Below are positions 56,401 through 64,000 of a stretch of 64,000 nucleotides of DNA, in pieces. The notes below the pieces were generated by a model that was given only the letters and a program-made list of their open reading frames with translations, was not told where the DNA came from and searched no databases. The stretch covers positions 43,111,838 to 43,175,837 of the forward strand of contig NC_092345.1 of the NCBI RefSeq assembly GCF_963676685.1. Direction: 5' to 3'. This DNA comes from Mytilus edulis (Eukaryota > Mollusca > Bivalvia > Mytilida > Mytilidae). The first letter of the stretch is position 1. Every line of letters begins with the position of its first letter. Position numbers and translations under genes: made by a program.

Positions 56401-59400
56401 CGGAGTCATTACAAATCTTTTTTTTTTCATTTAGCCAAAAAAATGACGATTTCATTCAACTGCATTTGATGTAAATTTTGCCGCATGATCACATATATTG
56501 TTTATGGTTGTCATGCAACACTAACATTTCTACTAATAGGAACTGCTTATACATTCTAGGCCGTCAAATATTCGTCTTTGAGTGTTCTTGATGAAGATAA
56601 ATCCAGAAAAGTTCTCTCACCAATGAAATTATTTAAAATAGTGTTTTCATTTTTTATAGTGTCTGCATTGTTCTCAACATGAACTTTAAAAAGAAATAAT
56701 CTATAAAATTAATCAGTAAATTTACTCACCACACCACCAACAGCCCATGCAATCACCACTTCACTACACTCGAGATTTCTAGGTCGATGTCTATAGCATT
56801 CATATACCTTGTGAACGTCTGCATCTGTAGCGGTAGGACAGTTATATACCAAAATATGATGAACGTATGCCTCATTACCGGGAGATATTACGGGTTCATA
56901 CTGAAATTATGAAATGAATCAACTATAGTCAAATTCAGTAGCAGGAACTAAGTATAATGAAACACATATATAAATTATACGACTGATGCCAAAAGCATCA
57001 CATGGTAAAACATATCCACTTAAAGCATAATATTGAATTTCAGGAAGAAGTGATTTCAAGTTTCAGAAACATTCAAATCTCATATTAATTTCATGTGTAA
57101 GGATATTTTAAATTTTCGGTAAGACGAAATTTGGTGTTTGATAGATGTGAAAATACAATTCACTGTGTAACGTGCTCACATAAAGATTGATATCAAATTT
57201 CTGGTAGCTTATGACGTTCCTGGTAAAAATGCCACAAGAATTTCATAAGACGAACCGACATGGATATAGCAGAATGCTGCCTTATTTCAGATCGGGATAT
57301 AATAACACCCTAACCTACCTTAAAGTTAACTAAAAGGTGAACGAGAAACTTACGTAAATTAATACTCACGTACGAATTTTGACAAGAAACAAGTAAAAGT
57401 ACCTACCCTTATCATATGATACTTCTGGGGTTTGTGCGGAACTTTAAAAACTCTACATTGATAAGTCGTGTCCTTTGCTGGTACATGGAACTGAAATATT
57501 CAAAAGAAAATCATATAATCATACATACAGAACTATATATCTGTGGGCGGTGTGGCTGTAATCCCCGAGGGTTCGTGTTCCCTCCTACTTTATTGGTGTT
57601 TTAACACAGTAATGATTTAGATAATGAACTTCTTTTACAAAATTTCAGTAAAATAGTCATGTGAATAACACTTGTCACTATGTAAACAACACATAGCTGA
57701 GAGGGTGATAAAGCAGAGTGTTACCCTTGGAAAAGTTATCAGCGTACGCGAAGCCAACGTTGACAATGTCTTTTCGAGGGTTTACAATCTGCTCTATCAA
57801 CCTCTCAGATATATTTAATTTAATGTATTATACTTAATGTTTTGTTATTACAGAGTCTGTTAAATTTAAAATTTAAAGTTATAAACTATGTCGTTTTGTA
57901 CATAACAATCATCCGTATTTATCAGAGTGCACACTTGAGCAAGCGTCTCAGTGGGTGGTAATAGAGTATTTGCCATGGGATAGGGTCAATTGTCCATATG
58001 TATTAACCAATCAAAATCTAGTATTTTAACATGATGTATAAAAATAAAATTAAATGATAACAACACTCTTAACCACTATTCCGTCCTTTTTTTCTGAAAT
58101 GTGAATTATACTCGTCAGTGGTTTCATACTTGCAAGTGTATGATAAACACGTTAAGGTCACATCTAAAGAAGAATCTGCTTACCCTTCTTGAACAACTGA
58201 GATCACCCCCTATACTTTAGTTTTCTATATTGTGTTCTGTGTACTATTAATTTTTTTTATTTTTTTTTTTCCTCGGTTTTTACCATTTCATTGTCAGTTT
58301 GTTTCAATCTAAGTATGACCATTCCTTTGGTATTTTCTGTCTCTCTTTGAATTTTATATAAAGTTGGAAATATTCTACAGTTTTGCCGTAAAGCTATATT
58401 TGTCTATGCATTTATAAAGCTTCCCAAACAGTTTTGTTATCGTGTTTGTCGATGTCTGTGACGGTCAATCCATGATAACAATTTATCCCATAAAAATCCC
58501 CGGTGTGATGCCAGTTGTCTCAGAAGGGTAAGCAGATCCTGCTCTACTTGTGACACATGACGTGTACATTGCCATCAAAGTATATCTGGTATTTTTTTTT
58601 TAATTTACAATCATAACTGTTTCCACTCTAGTCTGGAAAATTGTACAAACTGTTATTTTTTGTAAAGTTACGTTATTGTCATATTCAAACTTCATTGGCG
58701 ATTACAAAAGGAACAAAAATAGACAAAGAAGTACTTATACAGTAAACCAAATCTGTTGATAGTATCTTCCATAAGAAATAATTATAAAATAATTGTTTTC
58801 TTGTGAAATTCGCACTGCATGATCGTATCAAACAGGCCTTAAAAATTATACGTGTTAGGTATTGATGCATATGAGTGATATTTAATTAATTTAGACCTGT
58901 TGGTTATCGTTTCTTACATTATTGTGAAGCATATCAAACTGTTCTGCATCAGAGGGTGGAACATATTCATTTGCTTTTACAGATGATAGCAACATCAAAC
59001 TTTTGGCCCCTCGTCTTTCTGCACCATGCCAAGGTAGGGAACTAAACGAAGCAGGATCATCAGGATGGTATGAGTAGATTACTTTGACAGTACTCTCCTG
59101 AAATATAGGATGTAAATTTAATTTTAATACCTAAGGATTGCTAACGGTTATGACAGTCACGATGGCCTAGATTGGTAGGTTATACATCTTGATTATTATT
59201 TTCTTTTTTGAAAAAAACTATGCTCTTAAACGATTTTTCAAGTGAAATAACCTTTTGATGCGTTTCTGGTAGATTATATATGCAAATATGTAGATATATA
59301 AATCTGACGTAGTTGGGTATAAACGTCAAGGGATGCAAAATTATTTGATGTGGTGTACATGTTTTAATGACAGCTGATACAGACCCAATTAACATAAATC

Positions 59401-60412
59401 ATATATTGTATGTATTACCGTTATAAGATAGTCGTTATCATCACATGTATCCAACTTTCTTGTAAATTTTAAAACTGTTCCAAAATTATCCTCTTTGCCA
59501 AGTAACAAAAACCAGTCCTGACTAGCATCAATTATCGGTGCATAGTGTCCTTCTGTATGACAATCCTACAAATTAATTGAATTTCATTAAATTTATATTA
59601 GACATTTTAATAAATATTAATATGCATATTATTTGAAATTAAAACTTGTTTTCATCGTCCAACGCTCGTAATTTGGAAATTTGAAGACACATTATCCTTC
59701 ACAAGGCAACATTTTTCAGTTTTTAGTATTTCTTATATAAAAACCAAATAAAATCAAAGTGTATTTCCAGATAAAATTCAGCGATGTCTTATGGTGTGGT
59801 TTAACTTGTTTTGAGTTGGGCGTCACTGATAAGTCTAGTGTAGACGAAAGCCTCGTCTTGAGAATAAAAATTAAATCCTGGTATCTATGATTATTTTATT
59901 TATTAAAAAAAAACACAGAATACACTTTATTTAAAATAAATGCAGTGAGGTTTTATTGTCCAATTGGTAATTAGAATGATACAATTGTTCTTAATTCTAG
60001 TATTTCAAAACAGTATAGTGTTAAAACTTTCAAAGGCTTATGTTACCCCCTTTCCCTATCTCTATGTTCAAATGATCAATTTTATAATTCTACAAACGCA
60101 AACCTTAAAGTGTGCTGTGCCATTGCTGTCAACCCATCCCATGACAACATCTGACGGAAACATTTTACCATTAGAAGAAAGTCCAAAGCCAACATATCCT
60201 TTAGTCTTTACGTGTGTCTCGAAGGTTATGTGTGTTGCATTCGTTTTCCAAAACAACCAGTAGTTCCCTTGTACATCTAACTTCCAGACGTTACCAAAAC
60301 TCTCGGTAGGAGTTGGTTCTGTTGTTGTTGCCGGAACATTATCCTCTGGATTAGGTTTTGCGATACATTTTGCAACTAACAGAAACAATAGATAGGACAC
60401 CTTGAATGCCAT
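44414..60412 (-). CDS. Gene B: DBH/MOXD1-like copper monooxygenase (11 exons)
   Basis: Join, in minus-strand order: 60412-60104, 59565-59419, 59097-58918, 57490-57407, 56900-56730, 55617-55515, 53501-53335, 51674-51486, 50550-50491, 48684-48439, 44494-44414. This gives 578 residues, all GT..AG. Architecture matches gene A: signal peptide (about 1-18), DOMON (about 35-150), two copper domains. Ligands are H254/H255 (VHHI), H323 (ETHF), H404/H406 (HSHLL) and M479 (EEMC). It differs at the usually conserved YDAG...LEIG region, which reads HDAG and LQAG. Intron 10 is large (3.9 kb) and holds two transposon inserts. The ATG at 60412 is preferred over the in-frame upstream ATG at 60484, because the signal peptide follows it directly and the TATA-like box lies between them. 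Substrate unknown. Confidence 0.91.
44548..44745. repeat. About 98-bp tandem duplication
   Basis: 'agaataaagataaataaaat' to 'gtcatggaatcaattt' is present twice (44548-44645 and 44647-44745), but once in copy C (6040-6135). Confidence 0.8.
45104..45688. mobile_element. TA-flanked MITE with about 180-bp inverted repeats
   Basis: Left arm starts TGGTCGCCGTCACGTAAAAT; right arm is the complement starting TAGTCGCCGTCACGT. Arms of about 180 bp (to 45290 and from 45500) include 'gcactgtataatcctgacct'. TA is duplicated at 45102-45103 and 45689-45690; copy C has one TA at 6465-6466 and no insert. Consistent with a Tc1/mariner-type non-autonomous element in gene B intron 10. Confidence 0.85.
46397..46523. 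repeat. 40-bp tandem repeat, about 3.2 copies
   Basis: Units start at 46397, 46437 and 46477 with 'gggccgatt' and contain 'ctttaactgcca'. Lies inside the 2.1-kb insert. Much more GC-rich than the flanks. Confidence 0.8.
46795..46930 (+). repeat. Dispersed mussel repeat, degenerate, plus strand
   Basis: 'gaaggtcttgaaggcctta' followed by 'ttggtaatcataccatatc' is the reverse complement of the family seen at 7687-7952 and 38700-38890. The frame across it is not a gene. Confidence 0.65.
48439..48684 (-). CDS. Gene B exon 10: CuM methionine, C-domain end
   Basis: 82 codons, acceptor TTTCAG, donor CTT|GTATGT. GGLSTAEEMC carries the CuM Met; then LAFIYYYP and MYSWNWQN. Without splicing the frame stops four codons later. 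The exact length match with gene A exon 10 and the exon 11 found at 44494 support the splice. Confidence 0.9.
50491..50550 (-). CDS. Gene B exon 9: GDxL..C-Y segment
   Basis: 20 codons, acceptor TTTCAG, donor TTG|GTAACA. Reads GDSLTIDCHYDSTGRTKPTL. Confidence 0.89.
51486..51674 (-). CDS. Gene B exon 8: CuM HxH site
   Basis: 63 codons, acceptor TTTCAG, donor TAT|GTAAGT. LLHSHLLG holds HxH; then ARHIRGDVELEP, YDFDYQDTR, REIKY. The copy C counterpart (14859-15045) is nearly identical but broken. Confidence 0.92.
51964..52223. mobile_element. piggyBac-like MITE, 260 bp, TTAA target duplication
   Basis: Ends are perfect 16-bp inverted repeats, GGTGGTACCTAACACT and its complement, flanked by TTAA on both sides (51960-51963 and 52224-52227). 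The homologous place in copy C has a single TTAA (15331-15334) and no insert. No coding capacity. TTAA plus GG-starting ends points to the piggyBac superfamily. It sits in gene B intron 7. Confidence 0.88.
53335..53501 (-). CDS. Gene B exon 7: inter-domain segment with altered motif
   Basis: 167 nt, acceptor TGCAG, donor AAG|GTAAAA. Reads IVDSSGLRITATHTIRQHDA, then GILQAGA, FVPPYEKDF. The YDAG/LEIG of gene A and of the family is HDAG/LQAG here. The frame is fully open, so this is divergence rather than decay. Confidence 0.89.
53640..53975 (-). repeat. Retroelement 3'-tail fragment in gene B intron 6
   Basis: Reverse complement of 43390-43730, from 'ggggaatgtgccaaagagac' to 'ctccccctatacctctagcc'. 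The plus frame at 53644-53850 is not a gene. Confidence 0.75.
54100..54605. repeat. Tandem repeat, about 165-bp units, 3 copies
   Basis: Units share 'caagaaccataactcc', 'gaacttgac..ccattttgt', 'gtcagtaaca' and 'ggttcatgagtaaatgcac'. Related to 17340-17593 in copy C. Confidence 0.75.
55515..55617 (-). CDS. Gene B exon 6: third CuH histidine
   Basis: 103 nt, acceptor ACGTAG, donor G|GTAAGA, phase 1. Reads AFDFPSNAGFSF, then YLVMETHFNNPT; ETHF carries the third CuH ligand. Confidence 0.9.
56730..56900 (-). CDS. Gene B exon 5: CuH di-histidine
   Basis: 57 codons, acceptor TTTCAG, donor GTG|GTGAGT. VHHILVYNCPTATDAD holds the CuH histidine pair; ends AWAVGGV. One codon shorter than gene A exon 5. 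Confidence 0.91.
57407..57490 (-). CDS. Gene B exon 4: start of N-terminal copper domain
   Basis: 28 codons, acceptor TTTCAG, donor AGG|GTAGGT. Reads FHVPAKDTTYQCRVFKVP, then YHMIR. Confidence 0.88.
57518..58366. repeat. Gene B intron 3 block homologous to 20941-21810
   Basis: Counterpart of the copy C block. The short frame at 57416-57604 overlaps exon 4 on the opposite strand and is not a gene. Confidence 0.7.
58918..59097 (-). CDS. Gene B exon 3: DOMON/copper domain linker
   Basis: 60 codons, acceptor TTTCAG, donor AAT|GTAAGA. Contains VIYSYHPDDPASF, LPWHGAERRGAKSLMLL and AEQFDMLHNN. Confidence 0.91.
59419..59565 (-). CDS. Gene B exon 2: DOMON, second part
   Basis: 49 codons, acceptor TTGTAG, donor ACG|GTAATA. 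Reads DCHTEGHYAPIID, then QDWFLLLGKEDN and KLDTCDDNDYLIT, collinear with gene A exon 2. Confidence 0.91.
60104..60412 (-). CDS. Gene B exon 1: signal peptide and start of DOMON
   Basis: 103 codons. MAFKVSYLLFLLVAKCIA is a signal peptide, then a Thr/Pro-rich linker, then NYWLFWKTNATH and GWVDSNGTAHFK. Donor AAG|GTTTGC, phase 0. A mutated copy of this exon lies at 61520-61805. Confidence 0.92.
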
Positions 60413-60450
60413 CTCTTTGCACAAAAGGCAAACTTCAGAAGGTATCTGAT

Positions 60451-60458
60451 GTTTATAA
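60451..60458 (-). promoter_or_regulatory. Gene B TATA-like box
   Basis: TTATAAAC on the minus strand, 39-46 nt before the chosen ATG, within a CCCCTTATAAAC context. The offset matches gene A. A related TATAAACCC survives at 61851-61859 in the pseudo-promoter copy. Confidence 0.5.
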
Positions 60459-61519
60459 GGGGTTATAGTGACTAACTGACGCACACATTTATCACATGAT
60501 TATTCTGATTGTTAAAGGTTACGTTCTAAGTTAATCGAAAATGGAATTTTGAGACCGATTGTCTACTACGTTACAAATGGAATGTTTTAGTATCAATGTA
60601 ATCTTTAGAGATATCTTAACAGTTCAAAATGTAGAATAAAAACTGAAGCATTTGAACAATAACTTATATAAACAAGAAACTGTTTGTATATGCAAAGTAG
60701 TCATACTAAGTAAACTTTTACAGTACATCTGCATCATAATTTTGTTTTTGTTTGAAATCGTTCAAATTAATGTAAAAAAAAGTATGTTATATAAAGGGAC
60801 ATCACTCCTCAATCTTATGGCCTTATGGCATAACTGCTCTCATTGGTGCTTATCACGCCCTATGTGAATCTTCCTCCGTGTATTTTCCTCCGTGTACTTT
60901 AATCTGTTTTTGCTGTTATGATTGAGGTTGCAGATGTGCTGGTAAGTAAAAACGTCCTGTTTTACAATAAAGACCGAAAGGATGTCTAATTCCTGTTTAT
61001 ATTCTTCTGTGTTTTCTTGTTCTAATCTTCCTAGCAGGTTGCATATGTTTATATTACGAATCTTTCTTTTTAAATTTTGTAATTCAGTTGCACATTCTCC
61101 TCTGAAACATTCAGGGAAATTGACTTGTTGAGTAATAATGTCCGAAAGATGTCAACACAAAATTCAAAGTGAGAGGCATATTAAGTTTTCGTATTTTTGG
61201 CTTGTTTTATAACTACAAGGTATTTGTATCGCATAATTTTAATCCTGTTTTACTGAACTCTCTTAATTCACTGATATATATCGATTGTCCAAATTTCTGG
61301 AAAACAAGCTAAGGGAATTCCTGTAAACGTATTGTAGTCTTTTTTTAGTTTCTAGTTTTCCTAGTTTCAATACACTTCACATAGGTACCAACCTAGACAT
61401 TTAAACTCTATATTATGGAGTGTTATGCATCTATGTTTAAAATACTCTTCATCTATCCAAAAACATTCTCGTTTTATGATTGCAAAAAAAAAAAAAAAAA
61501 TGAAACGGTTATACATTGC

Positions 61520-61805
61520 TGTCAACCCATCTGATGACAAGATCTGAAGAAAACATTTTACCATCAAATGAAAGCCCAAAACCAACATATTCCTTAGTAT
61601 TCACGTGTGTCGCGAAGATCACGTGTATTGCGTTCGTTTTCCAGAACAGTCAGTAGTTCCCTTGTACACCTAACTTCCAGACATTACCAAAACGCTCGGT
61701 AAGATTGGTTCTGTTGTTGTTGCCGGAACATTATCTTCTGTACTAGGTTTTCCGATACATTTTGTTACTAACAGGGACAATAAATAGAAAAACTTTCACA
61801 GCCAT
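61520..61805 (-). pseudogene. Broken duplicate of gene B exon 1
   Basis: Begins ATGGCTGTGAAAGT at 61805 and follows gene B exon 1 through the signal peptide, linker and DOMON core. It has a frameshift after the signal peptide, a TGA in place of the first Trp of YWLFW, and a disrupted 3' end (DSN followed by a stop, donor lost). Gene B exon 1 and its promoter are intact 1.4 kb away, so this is a dead tandem copy. Confidence 0.87.
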
Positions 61806-62530
61806 TTCTTTGCGGAAAAGTAAACTTTAGAAAATATATAATATCTACAAGGGTTTATAGTAACTAAATTACACACATTTATCCCCAGTTTATTTCTAAT
61901 AAGTTAAGGTTACTGTATAGTTTTATCGGAATTTGGATTGTCAAAGCGATTGTTTACGTTACAAATGGAATGTGTATGACTATCAATTTCCTCTTCAGAT
62001 AAGCGTTATCTTTCATAGTTTGAAATTTCGCTAGTACAAGAACACCGAACCTTAAACAAACGTACATGTACCTCCATAAACATGAAATTGTTTGTAAATG
62101 CAAATTATTCACATCAAGTAAGCTGTAAATCGGTTCCATGTTCTTAATTTTCAAATGAAATAGTTCCAATTTAATGTAAATATCTGTCTAATTTAGTACA
62201 GTTTACTTGTCAAAAGATTCATTTCCGAAAGATATCATTACAAAATTCAAAATAAGAGGCAAATTAAGTGTTCGTATTATCATTTTTTTGTCTTTAACGG
62301 TTGTAAGGTACGTGTGGCAAATTTTGAACATTTTTATCCCCCACACCGACACTTTTTACTGTTTAAATTTGTACAATATTTTTGTGCAGACTCTCCTTTT
62401 ACTTTGTTTTTCTCCTTAATTCAAATTGGCCGCTATTTATGTTTATTGATACTGGTAAATATTCAGAAGTTATGTCTCTACGAAATGAAACATAGAGATC
62501 TTGTCTTGGAACCAGTAGTTTACTAAACAA

Positions 62531-63720
62531 AATATCTGTAAACGTTATATATCTCTTTTAAGGTTGATGACCCCTTCTGTGGCCTGTGAATTATGAACTT
62601 TTCAAACTGCAATAGTATCAAAACAGCAAAGATAATGAATAATAGAGATGGGCCATTCTGTACATATACCAAGGGAACCTTTGTGAAAAGCATAATTATT
62701 TATAGTTTAATAGAAAAAGGGAATTTGGTGAAAATAAAATCAAAAATTTTGTAGCAAATGCACAGACTTTAATACAGATATTTTTATTATTAAATATAAT
62801 TTACCAACTTCTTTTTTTTTTATCAGCTTTAAATTCCTAAACACCTCGTGCTGAGTCACTAAAGTCGATCGCAACCTAGAAGATGTATTTGAATTGGTCC
62901 ATATTAATATTTGTATTTATTTTAATCAATATCTAAATTTATAAGTCTGTTTTAAGGAAATCATTGCTAGCACTGCATGCAATAATCCTCTATCTATCAA
63001 GTACAGAATTGCCAAATTTGAGAGCACAAGGAATAAGGCTGTTGTTTTTCTATAAAATTTCCATATGTTTAGCATTGAATCAACACAGGAGTACATAATC
63101 CTTAGATAAACATGGTATGTGAAACAACTGTATTTACAAAGTGCAACCTATGAATATTCGTTTGGTTCTATAAATTAACTTTGAACCCACAAAAGACCTT
63201 TTTTTGCTGGAGATTTGGAAGATTCAGGTAAGAAAACTATAAGGGAAACAACCATCTTCGTTTGATATGAAATATACTGTTATAAATGTTGCTGATCGTC
63301 GCTGTATTCTTACACGTCGGTTGATGTCTGGAGGTGTGTATGTGTCTCTAATTTCGCTACATACATATTGTTGACCTCAAAAGTGAACTATATGCTGTTT
63401 TCTTGCATTCTTGGGGACATTATTTCCTATTCCTTCTCAGAAAACCTAGTGTTTAGTTCTACTTTTTCGCTTAGGTAAAACTATGAATGGTCTATTTTAG
63501 GTCTTCTTAAGTTTCATAGTCGCGATCTTATGTATAGGTTATGTTTCACTTTTGTAAAATGTGTCCATTTAAAGCATAAAATTTTTATTCTCTTCTTTTT
63601 ATGCTTTAAATGAAACATTACTTTGCGTTGAACCTTATTTCCTAGTGTATAGCCAATACTTTTAAGTTCTGAAGATCTTTTTAGAATGTCACTGGTTTTG
63701 TGTCTCTGCGGATCTGAATA
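62531..63720. other. No gene recognised
   Basis: AT-rich sequence upstream of the duplicated promoter. A small inverted repeat of 'tttaaagcataaaa' type flanks 63584-63596. Confidence 0.45.
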
Positions 63721-63721
63721 G

Positions 63722-63875
63722 TTACATATAATATAATACAAATATAGCCTTTGTATGAGGTCGATACAAGGATGTATTGACCTGAAAGAAGTATATTGTC
63801 CGAGGTCGATATACTTCTTTGGGTCGATATATCCTGTATTGATCTAATACAAAGGCTATATTTGTTATATTATTA
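63722..63875. repeat. Fold-back inverted repeat, arms about 65 bp
   Basis: Left arm holds 'acaaatatagcctttgtat' and 'gaagtatat'; right arm holds 'atatacttc' and 'atacaaaggctatatttgt'. Imperfect but long; MITE-like. The frame at 63514-63741 runs into it and is not supported. Confidence 0.8.
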
Positions 63876-64000
63876 ATTTAAGACCATATTTGTATCAAAA
63901 TCGTCATTTGATTTTGTTTGAATTTTATAGATATCATATTGTCTCCTTAACAATATCAACATATTAGTTACTTTTTTTTATTTGTTTGACATCTTATGTA

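Larger units (their letters stand above)
44548..58366. repeat. Segmental duplication, copy II (gene B side)
   Basis: Collinear with 6025-17595 and 20941-21810 in the same orientation: 44548-54365 and 57518-58366. The two copies stay close over long intron stretches, for example 50050-50950 against 9540-10445 and 51190-51960 against 14580-15330. They differ mainly by insertions and deletions that can be read as individual events. Confidence 0.85.
60104..62530. repeat. Tandem duplication of gene B promoter and first exon
   Basis: Sequence upstream of gene B (about 60413-61230) recurs upstream of the pseudo-exon (about 61806-62320). Shared stretches include the TATA-like area, 'cgttacaaatggaatgt', and a 'caaaattcaaa..gaggca..ttaag' stretch (near 61160 and 62240). 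Unit length is about 1.2-1.4 kb. Divergence is clearly visible, so this is not recent. Confidence 0.7.

Noticed and set aside
60413-60484. Upstream in-frame ATG at 60484 as the gene B start
   Set aside because: It would place 24 polar residues before the signal peptide and lies upstream of the TATA-like box. Gene A has no equivalent.

Overview
This is eukaryotic, intron-rich, AT-rich DNA packed with short dispersed repeats. Several repeat families match ones I associate with marine mussels: a 'gccaatgagacaactct' family, a 'ggatccgcccc'-ended family and a 'gcgcaaaaatgcggcgggg' family. I therefore read the window as nuclear DNA of a Mytilus-like bivalve. That assignment comes from memory of the repeats and was not tested by a search.

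The genes are a tandem cluster on the minus strand of copper type II ascorbate-dependent monooxygenases of the dopamine beta-hydroxylase / DBH-like monooxygenase (MOXD1) family. Gene B (60412 down to 44414) and gene A (36756 down to 25385) each resolve into 11 coding exons with GT..AG introns and the same phase at every junction. Each encodes 578 residues: signal peptide, DOMON domain, then the N- and C-terminal copper domains. All recognised copper ligands are present: the HH pair, a later His, the HxH and the EMC Met. Both genes have a TATA-like box about 40 bp before the ATG and a nearby AATAAA after the stop. A third copy, C (about 21.8 down to 6.0 kb), is a decayed partial duplicate of B. 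Its exon 8 has a nonsense codon and a 2-nt deletion, exons 9 and 10 remain, and exons 1-7 and 11 are missing. A broken extra copy of the gene B first exon and promoter lies at 61.5-61.9 kb.

Because B and C derive from one segmental duplication (about 6.0-17.6 plus 20.9-21.8 kb against 44.5-54.4 plus 57.5-58.4 kb), each acts as an empty-site control for insertions in the other. This shows a 260-bp TTAA-flanked piggyBac-like MITE, a 585-bp TA-flanked MITE with long inverted repeats, a 2.1-kb insert with short inverted ends and no target duplication, and a 3.9-kb insert flanked by an 8-bp direct repeat. Other mobile material includes a degraded Gypsy-type element (17.6-20.9 kb), reverse transcriptase elements at 41.6-43.7, 31.2-32.0 and 40.1-40.4 kb, a LINE fragment (38.9-39.2 kb) and many MITE or 3'-tail fragments.

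Layout: 0-6 kb repeats; 6-22 kb decayed copy C with the Gypsy remnant; 22-25 kb no recognised gene; 25.4-36.8 kb gene A; 37-44 kb retroelement-rich spacer; 44.4-60.4 kb gene B; 60.4-62.5 kb duplicated promoter/exon 1; 62.5-64 kb no gene plus a fold-back repeat. I did not find a clearly new multi-gene system. The most informative material is the paralogue cluster, its micro-duplications inside exons, and the insertions dated by the duplication.
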